Below, one piece after another: positions 16,197-23,864 of a DNA stretch of 24,305 nt (its first letter is position 1; every line of letters starts with the position of its first letter). Below the pieces are notes generated by a model. It was not told the DNA's origin. It worked only from the letters and a program-made list of their open reading frames with translations, and made no database searches. Origin of the DNA: Coemansia sp. RSA 922 (taxonomy: Eukaryota > Kickxellomycota > Kickxellomycetes > Kickxellales > Kickxellaceae); the NCBI GenBank assembly GCA_027577415.1, contig JANBQS010000251.1, positions 1 to 24,305 on the forward strand, given 5' to 3'. The translations under genes and the position numbers were made by a program.

Positions 16197-16540
16197 GCTC
16201 TAAAATAAAGGGGATGAGAAAAAGTGATGAGAAAAACTCAAGAGAGGAGCGGCCCTGTTGGTTGCTTTTTATAGCACATTTCGAAGATTCCAGTCAAGAG
16301 AATATTTCCCAACGATTTTGAAGAGCAACCAATGAGAGTTCGTTAAAAAAAAGGGCACCAAGTCACAACTGCCGCCCTTGGCTTCTTTTGTCAAAGAAAG
16401 CAAGCATAAATTTCTTTGGTCAAAGAACATCCCCATTCTAAAAATATCAACACTTTTGATTGGCCATGCACTCAGGAATCTAGCTGTGGTCAGCCTGGAA
16501 TGCTCCAATAAGTGTCTTAGTGCTCTTTGTAGGCCGTTAG
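16197..16540 (-). repeat. Conserved promoter block, array unit 3
   Basis: Matches unit 1 closely from AAATAAAGGGGATGAGAAAAAG through CAGGAATCTAGCTGTGG. The similarity stops at about 16530, before the CAGTCCGTTT block present in units 1 and 2. This marks the edge of the duplication towards copy 4. Confidence 0.7.
16267..16273 (-). promoter_or_regulatory. TATA box of array copy 3
   Basis: TATAAAA 106-112 nt upstream of the ATG. A CCAAT box (ATTGG on the plus strand, 16459-16463) lies about 300 nt upstream, as in copy 1. Confidence 0.55.
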
Positions 16541-16686
16541 CAAATTGGGTAGTATATGTGTGTATTGTTGAAAACAAGGTGTTGGCTTATTATAAAGTCC
16601 ATTGGATGATATTGCTTTTGTAAAATAATGATAATCAACTCCAGGCAGCGCTCAGGCGTCTTATGTTCTACATGACACAAATTTCA

Positions 16687-17046
16687 CTATGCAGAGTCCT
16701 TGTCCGACTTGTCTAGAGTATTGTGCTCGCTGATATACTTAAATAGCACCTTTATTTCGACAGGCTGTATTGGATTCCCCTGCTCCAATTGTTCTGCCAC
16801 TTCATCACTTAGAAATATGTCAGCTAACAGTTCGCTAGAGTATTCACGGTTATTCGCCAGGTCTTTGGGTGACACAAATATAATGGCATCTGCGCTAATG
16901 CCAAGTTTGTTAGCAATTTCCAACTTTGCATCACTAACAGTTGCATTTTTGGAGTCGAATGTAAATTTCCTCAAAGCTTGGTTTGTCATAAACTTTACCT
17001 GAACCACAAAGTACGGAGCCTGAGGAAGAGGCATTAGTAGTGACAT
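16687..17046 (-). CDS. Small ubiquitin-like-fold protein, diverged array copy 4, 119 aa
   Basis: The oldest-looking member. Similarity to copies 1-3 is in pattern more than identity: FVVQVKFMTN, LRKFTFD, helix TVSDAKLEIANKLGIS, then ADAIIFVSPKDLANNRE, which matches EAIVFIPINDP-NRE in copies 2 and 3. LLADIFLSDEVAEQLEQGNPI parallels SVVNAMLDDEQLAAFNSGSEI, and VEIKVLFKYI is the closing strand. The N-terminus (MSLLMPLPQAP) differs from the MDSS start of the others, and the promoter is not the conserved block. The tail is charged and there is no diglycine. It supports a small family with at least two ages of duplication. Confidence 0.68.
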   Translation of the reverse strand: MSLLMPLPQAPYFVVQVKFMTNQALRKFTFDSKNATVSDAKLEIANKLGISADAIIFVSPKDLANNREYSSELLADIFLSDEVAEQLEQGNPIQPVEIKVLFKYISEHNTLDKSDKDSA

Positions 17047-18161
17047 CTGGTGTAAAATAAGAAAATATGAAGAAGAGGAGGAGAAAGAGCTAACATTCTA
17101 GGATTGGTCAAAGTAAAAGCATTTTAAAAAGGAAACTCCCATCAAGCCATTCGCCATTCCACAGTCATTGGAAGCGAGCTTTGAGCAAAAGAAGTGTTCT
17201 TTTAACAGCAGCTCTCAAAGCAGGCCCTATTATCCTTTGTTTCTTTGGCGACGACAGCTAGAAAGGTCTCCCAGTATAGGTCTTGCTTTGGTTGAATGTC
17301 ATTGACAGCTGGGAAACGCTAAATAAAGTGTTTATTTGCGATAAAACGTCTTGTTAATGTTGGGGGCAATTGTGTGGCTGACAGCAGCAACTATAGTGCA
17401 GTTATTAAACTCACTAATTGGCGGCCCTATACCGATAAACCTTGACAGCAACAACTAACATGGCAAAGTGGTAGCGTTTATGTTCAATAGACGAGCTTAT
17501 GTCCAGAAGCGAGTGTCCTGTCATAGTTGACATTTTCAGTAGTGAGTACCTCTATACAACGTTCTGGCCCTGTCGCTTTTTTGGCGGGGCGGGTACGCTC
17601 AGATGACAGAAAATATTGCCTTGAGCAATAGGCTAGGATGGAGAAGAAAATTTTCTTGGGGGAGAGCAACATATTTTATTTCTTTGCAGTAAGGAATACG
17701 TCATAGGTGGACTTTAAAAATTCACCATTCGAATCGTCTTATTTCAGGTTTAGCAGCTTGCTATGCGCACTTTTCTCACTCTTTTCCGCAGCAAATGCAA
17801 CAATGACATCACACAATTGTTTTGCTTCCTTTACCTCAAAGAAACGTGTATGACGTAATGCGACTTGAAAATGGCCTCCGAACTGGCTAGGGCTCCACAC
17901 TCGTCACTACCTCATCTACTCTGTAGCCAATTGCTCAATAAATTGTATTTTTTTTTCCACTTTTAGGGATGCTTGTTTCTGGAAATTTGACCTAGCCAGC
18001 TTTCACAGCTAATGTCTGTAGGCCTTCTTCTGTCAACTGTAAAGCTTTGATCTCTCCCAAGTAGTTTTCCCATAAACTGAGCCGCTCCATTCATTGAAGT
18101 TCGGCAGTACGTGGCTGGGGGGCGCTTTGAATCAAGCATTTCGACCATTTTTTTTTACTTT
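17047..18161. other. Gene-free interval (1.1 kb)
   Basis: Upstream regions of array copy 4 (minus) and the Asn-synthase-like gene (plus), which diverge. A TTTAAAA box at about 17123 may serve copy 4. CCAAT (AGCCAATTG) and a T-run lie at about 17925-17960. The small ORFs do not look like known proteins. No tRNA or remnant recognised. Confidence 0.5.
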
Positions 18162-19235
18162 ATGCTTGTTATGTCATCAATGGATACAGAAGCCGCATAC
18201 GTTAGACAATTGTTCACCGAGGTGTTGTCATCTAGTGATGCACTGACATGCGACGCAGTGTTGCTTTCGGGAGGACTTGACACATCAATAGCATCCGAGA
18301 CGCTCAAGCGGCTGGCTGGATCGCAACTGCGTACGGCCATCACAGTGACAATTGACCCAGCGCAAAACTCGCTGGCCAAATCTCATGGTCTATTTATCCA
18401 AGAGCCACAAGACGTAATCTATGCGCGCAATATTGCCGAAAAGCTAGGACTAGACCACCATATACTGACGCCGACACTTGATGAGCTATTTTTCACGGCA
18501 AGCGGTGAGTCGACATTGTCGCTGTGTGTGCGAGTTCGTCAGACATTTGACGGCATGGAACTGCGTAACGCCGTCGTGATTGCACATGCTTTAAAGTACG
18601 CCAAATCAATTGGATGCCAACGAGTGTGTACTGGAGATGGAGCAGACGAATTGTTTGCCGGATACAGTTTTATGCAAGGGATGAGCGATGGAGATTTGCA
18701 AAAGTATACGTTGAATATGGTCAAGACCATGTCTTTCTGTGCTGTCCCCTTGGCCAAGGCATTAGGGCTAGAGGTGTGGTCGCCTTTTCTTGACCCACGC
18801 GTTATAGAGTATGCCACGACACGTGGGAATAGCCGTGAGCTGAAAGTAGGCTTGTTTGAGGGTGCCTCGCATGGCAAATTGGTACTGCGGATGGCGTTTC
18901 CTGAGGTTGTTTCGGCGGGGCGTAAAAAGGAGCCGATTGAGTGTGGATGCGGGACAACTGTCATGCCTGCGCTGGCGGAGCTGGCAGTCAGCGACAAGGA
19001 GTTTGAGAGCGAGGCAAAAGAGGCACTAGATAAATACGGTATTGTAGTGCGAGACAAAGAGCGCCTGGTGTACTTTCGAACGTTCAGGCGTGTCGTGCTT
19101 CATGGCAAAGACACCAATCAGCTGCAAGCGGGTTCCCCTGATGCCTGTCCTGATTGCAGGTTCCGTCTGCGCGATGGCACTAGCTTTTGCTCCGTATGTG
19201 GACTGTACCCAGCTCGGCCCATTGTCAAAGACTGA
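18162..19235 (+). CDS. Stand-alone asparagine-synthase-type ATP pyrophosphatase with C-terminal zinc ribbon, 357 aa
   Basis: This corresponds to the synthetase half of asparagine synthetase B without the N-terminal glutamine amidotransferase. The PP-loop SGGLDTS is at 36-42, binding ATP for adenylation. GDGADELFAGY (158-168) is the hallmark of the AsnB synthase domain. SPFLDPRVIEYA (207-218) and RKKEPIECGCGTT (254-266) are also family-like. Near the end CPDC (329-332) and CSVC (343-346) form a rubredoxin/zinc-ribbon pair. With no glutaminase it would use free ammonia or another amine; the product cannot be told. Similar single-domain proteins are known from archaea and bacteria, so transfer is possible. 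Starts at 18162, 18171 and 18180 (three in-frame ATGs) are all possible. The frame runs further only to a GTG. Confidence 0.78.
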   Translation: MLVMSSMDTEAAYVRQLFTEVLSSSDALTCDAVLLSGGLDTSIASETLKRLAGSQLRTAITVTIDPAQNSLAKSHGLFIQEPQDVIYARNIAEKLGLDHHILTPTLDELFFTASGESTLSLCVRVRQTFDGMELRNAVVIAHALKYAKSIGCQRVCTGDGADELFAGYSFMQGMSDGDLQKYTLNMVKTMSFCAVPLAKALGLEVWSPFLDPRVIEYATTRGNSRELKVGLFEGASHGKLVLRMAFPEVVSAGRKKEPIECGCGTTVMPALAELAVSDKEFESEAKEALDKYGIVVRDKERLVYFRTFRRVVLHGKDTNQLQAGSPDACPDCRFRLRDGTSFCSVCGLYPARPIVKD

Positions 19236-19434
19236 CACCAACTGTTGCTGACGTCACTGCAAATGAGCTCCGCCCTTCACTCACGAATCAAGTTTGGCCA
19301 AAAAAACAAACAAACAATCAACTCATTTCTTTTTTGGCTACAGTTCTCTCTCCATTAAATTCTATTTTACACTTTTGCATTTCGTTTTCAAATTGTTATC
19401 GAATTTCAGGCACTTTTTATTTATTTATTTAGAT

Positions 19435-20577
19435 ATGGACAATTGTAGTAGTGGTCTGCCAATAAAGCAGAGCCACTCTGAACGCAGTTACAGTGGCGGC
19501 GAAGAGTCTGGACCGATAGAGAGTAACACGCCTGATGGAACACTACTACTGCTAACAGCTCCCACAGACAACGTCGATGACGAGCCAGTGCCACAGGAGG
19601 AAGACGAGATGGTGCGCGAGTCACTGTCGCTGGACGTCGTTTGGCGAGGCAACGAGCGATACCCACTGCGGATCCCCAAATACGCCACAATTCTATCAGT
19701 CAAGGCACTTTTAGAGGAGCTGACGGGCGTCGACGCCGAGAGCCAAAAGCTTTTAGGGTTGGTCCGCGGACAGCTGCCGCGCGACAGTGATACTCTGGTG
19801 GGACTGGGCGTCAGCAGTGGCACAAAAGTTCGGCTACTGGGCACGCCGCTGTGCGACCGTCTGCAGCCCCGTGACTCTAACGCCTGGGAATCGCCTCCTC
19901 CTCCGCCTGGCGACGAGTGGGGCGGTGGTGATAGGCGGCAGATGCGCAGCCAGGTGCTGTCGAATGACTGGCAGGTGCAGCTGCAGCGGATAGTGGCCGA
20001 TACCGAGGTGCGTGTACTCAATGCGCCGCGTGCTGGACGCAAGCTGGTGGTATTGGATCTGGACTATACTCTGTTTGACTGCAAAAACGTGTCTGGCAAT
20101 GTGGCTGATATGGCACGCCCCGGGCTGCACGAGTTCCTGGCGGCCATATACCCGCACTACGACTTGATTGTGTGGAGCCAGACTCGCTGGCATATCGTCG
20201 AGAGCAAGATCACACTGCTGGGTATGCTAACTCATCCGCATTACCGGATCACGACGGCTCTTGATATCTCGTCCATGTTCACTGTCCACGTCCTGCGTAA
20301 TGGCAAGGAGGTCGATCACCAAGTCAAGCCGCTTGAGTTTATCTGGTCCCGCTTTCCCGAGCACTATGGCAAACATAATACGATACATGTCGACGATCTG
20401 AGTCGCAATTTTGCTCTAAACTGGCAGAATGGACTCAAGATACGTGCATTTAAGCGGGCTGACACTCAATTGCGGGCTGACACGGAGCTGTACAAGTTGA
20501 CAAAGTACCTGTTGCAAATATCTACTCTGCCAAGTCTTGAGGCCCTGGATCACTCGCAGTGGCAGGGACACAAGTAA
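19435..20577 (+). CDS. UBLCP1: Ubiquitin-like domain-containing CTD phosphatase UBLCP1, 380 aa
   Basis: In animals UBLCP1 is a nuclear HAD/FCP-type phosphatase that binds the proteasome through its ubiquitin-like domain and dephosphorylates it. The Ubl domain lies at about 64-138, from LSLDVVWRG through the very characteristic SQKLLGL (103-109) and TKVRLLGT (130-137). The phosphatase starts at KLVVLDLDYTLFD (203-215), with nucleophile D208 and acid D210. WSQTRW (247-252) is motif II, K298 in QVKPLEF the motif III Lys, and HVDDL (318-322) motif IV. The protein is about 60 residues longer than the usual ~318. The extra sequence is a Ser/acidic N-terminus (1-62) and a Pro/Gly linker (150-168). 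I start at the ATG at 19435; the upstream frame is leader-like and starts only at TTG. The leader between the previous stop and this ATG is about 200 nt. Confidence 0.92.
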   Translation: MDNCSSGLPIKQSHSERSYSGGEESGPIESNTPDGTLLLLTAPTDNVDDEPVPQEEDEMVRESLSLDVVWRGNERYPLRIPKYATILSVKALLEELTGVDAESQKLLGLVRGQLPRDSDTLVGLGVSSGTKVRLLGTPLCDRLQPRDSNAWESPPPPPGDEWGGGDRRQMRSQVLSNDWQVQLQRIVADTEVRVLNAPRAGRKLVVLDLDYTLFDCKNVSGNVADMARPGLHEFLAAIYPHYDLIVWSQTRWHIVESKITLLGMLTHPHYRITTALDISSMFTVHVLRNGKEVDHQVKPLEFIWSRFPEHYGKHNTIHVDDLSRNFALNWQNGLKIRAFKRADTQLRADTELYKLTKYLLQISTLPSLEALDHSQWQGHK

Positions 20578-20913
20578 ATTTCATTGGGTGGGGAGGAGTT
20601 CCAGACCATCGGTGGTTTATCATGATTTGTTCTGGACCTTGTTTTTCTTTTTTTGCGGGTCAACCCCCCCGATCGGCCACAAGTATCGGTATATTTGCCA
20701 ATAACAAAGAAAAATGCATATGTGACACAGAAAACATAAAAAATGGACTCGGGGCCTGTCTTGCTTTGGTTAATGCCAAATTTATTTTCCTTTTAACGGA
20801 AAAAAAGCAATTAGCCCAAGAGATGTCCAAAAATGTTCTCTGTTATCGTTTCTGGCATGTTCCATCAATAATTTTTTTATATCTTATTTTATCATTTATT
20901 TTTTTATATCTAC
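20578..20913. other. Intergenic: UBLCP1 3' flank and trypsin promoter
   Basis: 336 nt. The last 60 nt before the trypsin ATG are almost pure A/T (repeated TTTTTTATATCT), which may act as a TATA-rich promoter with a very short leader. No CDS supported. Confidence 0.5.
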
Positions 20914-22002
20914 ATGATGTTGTTATTTCTTGTATTGTTGCTCGCCGCCACGTCGTGTGCCACAAAGCCAGTGTTTATGCGCTCAGCGTCTAACCGCACA
21001 GCAGGTGTATCTCGTCGGCATTTCGGACGAGTAATCGGCGGCAACGACGCCGGACAAGGGCAGTATCCATTCGCGGTATTCCTAATGATCAGAGAAGGCG
21101 ACGAAACGGCGTTCTGCGGGGGATCTATAATCTCTGACCGGTGGATATTAACGGCGGGGCACTGTGTCGTAGACATAAACAGTGGTGGTAACAGTCTGAA
21201 CGTCAGTATACCAATAACGAAGGAAATTAAAGAGCGTAAATATCCAACGGTGAAAGCGAAAAACATACTAGTCGGAGTAGGTAACAACTATAACGCACGG
21301 TCGAAACCCTATCATGTATCTAAAGTTCATGTTCATCCTGACTTGAATTTGGATTATTTCGATAACGATATCGCGCTACTCAAACTTAAAAAAAAGTTGA
21401 AATTCTCCAGTACCGTACAACCTGTTAAAATCGATACAGATAATATTCCTGACGGTTTGACTGTTACCGGTGTTGGTTGGGGAAAGACTTCGTTGGATAG
21501 TCAGTCAACCGCCGATATACTACAGACTGTCGATTTACAGATTGGTAATACAGAGTTGTGCCAGAGAATTAGGCCAGAGTTTGATACCAATAATGGTAAC
21601 TATATTTGCGTAACTACTCCCGATGGCCGCGATACTTGCTCAGGCGATAGCGGTGGACCCTTGCTACGTCGCTGTAACGACAACCCCATGCAGTCGGGGT
21701 CTACGGGTTCCGGTCCATGGGTCCAACTCGGTATTACCAGCTACGGGGATAACGCTGGCCGCGATACGAGGATAATTTGCGCCGCTGACGATGGCGCTGG
21801 ATTCTACACACATGTCGCAAGGTACCTAGACTATATTAAAAAGACCACGGGTATCAAGGAACGCGACTTGGCGGCCTCTTGCAATGGCAACGACCTAGTA
21901 CGTAGCAGTCACGCATCGTCGAACGCAAGACAACCGACAGCTGGGACTCTGTTATACTCTACCACAGTGATGTTATTCACAATCTTGAAATTCCTAATAT
22001 AA
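20914..22002 (+). CDS. Secreted trypsin-like serine protease with hydrophobic C-terminal tail, 362 aa
   Basis: An S1A chymotrypsin-fold protease. The signal peptide is residues 1-16 or so; a short propeptide ends FGR|VIGGN, giving activation after Arg39. The catalytic triad is visible: His83 (LTAGHC), Asp152 (FDNDIALL), Ser246 (CSGDSGGP). Asp240, six residues before Ser246, corresponds to chymotrypsin position 189 and predicts cleavage after Lys/Arg. A basic insert lies after the first Cys pair (about 88-115). After the protease domain (to about 312) comes a Ser/Asn/Gln-rich spacer (320-342) and a 20-residue hydrophobic end (342-362), which looks like a GPI-attachment signal. Start: ATGATG at 20914, either could be used. 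The stop is only 13 nt from that of the convergent PCCB. No intron. Confidence 0.9.
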   Translation: MMLLFLVLLLAATSCATKPVFMRSASNRTAGVSRRHFGRVIGGNDAGQGQYPFAVFLMIREGDETAFCGGSIISDRWILTAGHCVVDINSGGNSLNVSIPITKEIKERKYPTVKAKNILVGVGNNYNARSKPYHVSKVHVHPDLNLDYFDNDIALLKLKKKLKFSSTVQPVKIDTDNIPDGLTVTGVGWGKTSLDSQSTADILQTVDLQIGNTELCQRIRPEFDTNNGNYICVTTPDGRDTCSGDSGGPLLRRCNDNPMQSGSTGSGPWVQLGITSYGDNAGRDTRIICAADDGAGFYTHVARYLDYIKKTTGIKERDLAASCNGNDLVRSSHASSNARQPTAGTLLYSTTVMLFTILKFLI

Positions 22003-22015
22003 TAAAAAAAAGTTC
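22003..22015. other. 13-nt convergent junction
   Basis: Only 13 nt separate the stop codons of trypsin and PCCB, so their transcripts almost certainly overlap at the 3' ends. AATAAAAAAA at 22001-22010 may be a poly(A) signal for the trypsin mRNA. Confidence 0.7.
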
Positions 22016-23635
22016 TTATAGCGGCATATTATCGTGCTTCTTGAGAGGGTTTGTCAGTTTCTTGTGCTTGAGTATCTCGAGCTCTTCAATAATACGACGA
22101 CGAGTAGTCGACGGCTTAATAATATCGTCCAGATACCCGCGCTGAGCAGCAGGCAGCGGGTTAGCAAACAGACGGTTATACTCTTCTTCTGCGGCCTTAC
22201 GCTCATCAGGCTTGTTTCTCCACAAAATCTCGACCGCACCCTTGGCACCCATGACGGCGAGCTCGGCAGTAGGCCAAGCAAAATTGATATCGCCACGAAG
22301 CTGCTTCGAGCTCATTACGCATTGCGCGCCGCCATAGGCCTTACGCGTAGTGATAGCGATCTTTGGCACAGTAGCCTCAGCATAGGCATAGAGGAGTTTA
22401 GCACCCTCGCGGATGATTCCGCCGTGCTCTTGCTGCGTGCCCGGAAGGAAGCCAGGAACATCGACAAAAGTGACAAGAGGGATGTTGAACGCATCGCAGA
22501 ATCTCACAAACCGCGCAGCCTTAACAGACGCGTCAATATCGAGTACTCCAGAGGATACTAGAGGCTGATTGCCCACAACGCCGACGCTTTGCCCGCCGAT
22601 ACGCGCAAAGGCCACGACAATGTTGCGCGCAAAGTCTGGCATGATTTCAAAGAACCGCCCGTCGTCGACTATCCGCCCCACAACGTCCTTGATATCGTAC
22701 GCAGTGTGCGAGTCAGACGGCACCAAAGTGTCCAGAGCCGCGTCAGCACGGTCAACAGGATCCGCAGTGAACCGCAGCGCAGCCGGCTCGCGGTTCGACT
22801 GCGGCAAGTATGATAGGAGCTCGCGAGTAGACGCCAGGGCCACAACATCGTTGTCAAACGCATCGTGAGCCACTCCGGACTTGCGCGTATGCGGATGCGC
22901 ACCACCCAGCTCCTCCTGCGTCACCGTCTCATTCGTCACAGCCTTGACCACATCAGGACCAGTGACAAACAAGTACGAGGTGCCACGCACCATAAATGTG
23001 AAATCAGTCAACGCCGGCGAGTAAACAGCTCCGCCAGCACACGGGCCCATGATTAAAGATATCTGCGGAATAACACCAGAAGCCAACACATTACGCTGAA
23101 AGATCTCACAGTACCCAGCCAGCGAGTCAACGCCCTCTTGGATACGCGCTCCGCCAGAGTCATTCAGTCCGATAACTGGCGCCCCGACCTGCATAGCGCG
23201 ATCCATGATCTTGCACACTTTGGCAGCAAATGTGCGAGACAAAGACCCACCAAACGATGTAAAGTCCTGTGAAAATACATAGGTAGTACGTCCGTTTACT
23301 TTGCCCACTCCCGTGACTACGCCATCGCCAGTGATCTTTTGCGACGCCATGCCAAAGTCAGTACACTGGTGTTCCACGAAAGCATCGTACTCTCGGAATG
23401 TACCTGGGTCCAGCAAGAGCGAGATACGCTCTCGCGCAGTTAGCTTGCCCTTTTCGTGCTGAGTAGCAATACGAGCAGTACCACCGCCCAGTTCTGATGC
23501 CTGCCGCTTCTTCTCGATACGCGCCTTGACCTCTTCGCCCTTTGTGTTGGCCGTCGCGTACCCTCGAGCTACCACCAGCCGTGGCATACGTAGCGCCATC
23601 CTCGACGCTGTACGAGCAACGTTTAAGCGCATCAT
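22016..23635 (-). CDS. PCCB: Propionyl-CoA carboxylase beta chain, mitochondrial, 539 aa
   Basis: The carboxyltransferase subunit of the biotin enzyme that makes methylmalonyl-CoA from propionyl-CoA in the mitochondrion. It needs a biotin-bearing alpha subunit encoded elsewhere. The N-terminus (1-32) is an Arg-rich presequence ending near RGYAT. Matrix-protein blocks: GKLTARERI (63-71), [11 protein letters not shown] (123-133), [11 protein letters not shown] (158-168), the first oxyanion region [12 protein letters not shown] (197-208), [19 protein letters not shown] (406-424), [14 protein letters not shown] (431-444), [18 protein letters not shown] (452-469), and an end like the human enzyme (KKHDNMPL). 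Length equals the usual ~539 aa. At the substrate-specificity site Asp is replaced by Cys439. The start is ATGATG at 23635; the open frame upstream belongs to the shadow of the Q-rich gene. Confidence 0.94.
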   Translation of the reverse strand: MMRLNVARTASRMALRMPRLVVARGYATANTKGEEVKARIEKKRQASELGGGTARIATQHEKGKLTARERISLLLDPGTFREYDAFVEHQCTDFGMASQKITGDGVVTGVGKVNGRTTYVFSQDFTSFGGSLSRTFAAKVCKIMDRAMQVGAPVIGLNDSGGARIQEGVDSLAGYCEIFQRNVLASGVIPQISLIMGPCAGGAVYSPALTDFTFMVRGTSYLFVTGPDVVKAVTNETVTQEELGGAHPHTRKSGVAHDAFDNDVVALASTRELLSYLPQSNREPAALRFTADPVDRADAALDTLVPSDSHTAYDIKDVVGRIVDDGRFFEIMPDFARNIVVAFARIGGQSVGVVGNQPLVSSGVLDIDASVKAARFVRFCDAFNIPLVTFVDVPGFLPGTQQEHGGIIREGAKLLYAYAEATVPKIAITTRKAYGGAQCVMSSKQLRGDINFAWPTAELAVMGAKGAVEILWRNKPDERKAAEEEYNRLFANPLPAAQRGYLDDIIKPSTTRRRIIEELEILKHKKLTNPLKKHDNMPL

Positions 23636-23639
23636 TCTC

Positions 23640-23864
23640 AAAAAAAGATAAGATAAGAGTCGATAATAAAATAAATATGAAATGATAAAGAGGGAGAAAG
23701 TAGAGATGAAAGAGTCCTTTTGACTGACGAGCATTTTTTTCCCACGATCTCGTCCATCCCCCCGCATCCTATCAATGTGATTACAGGACCTTATGTAGCC
23801 AAAAGTAATGGATAAAGATAACATTTGATGATAAAAGAAAAGAAAAAAAAAATGATAAAGGTAC
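23640..23864. other. PCCB promoter and 3' flank of the Q-rich gene
   Basis: About 225 nt, AT-rich, with A-runs and ATTTTATT-like sequences near 23670. Nothing else recognised. Confidence 0.4.

Noticed and set aside
18111..18161. GTG start adding 17 residues to the Asn-synthase-like protein
   Set aside because: GTG is not a normal start in fungal nuclear genes, and three in-frame ATGs follow at 18162, 18171 and 18180.
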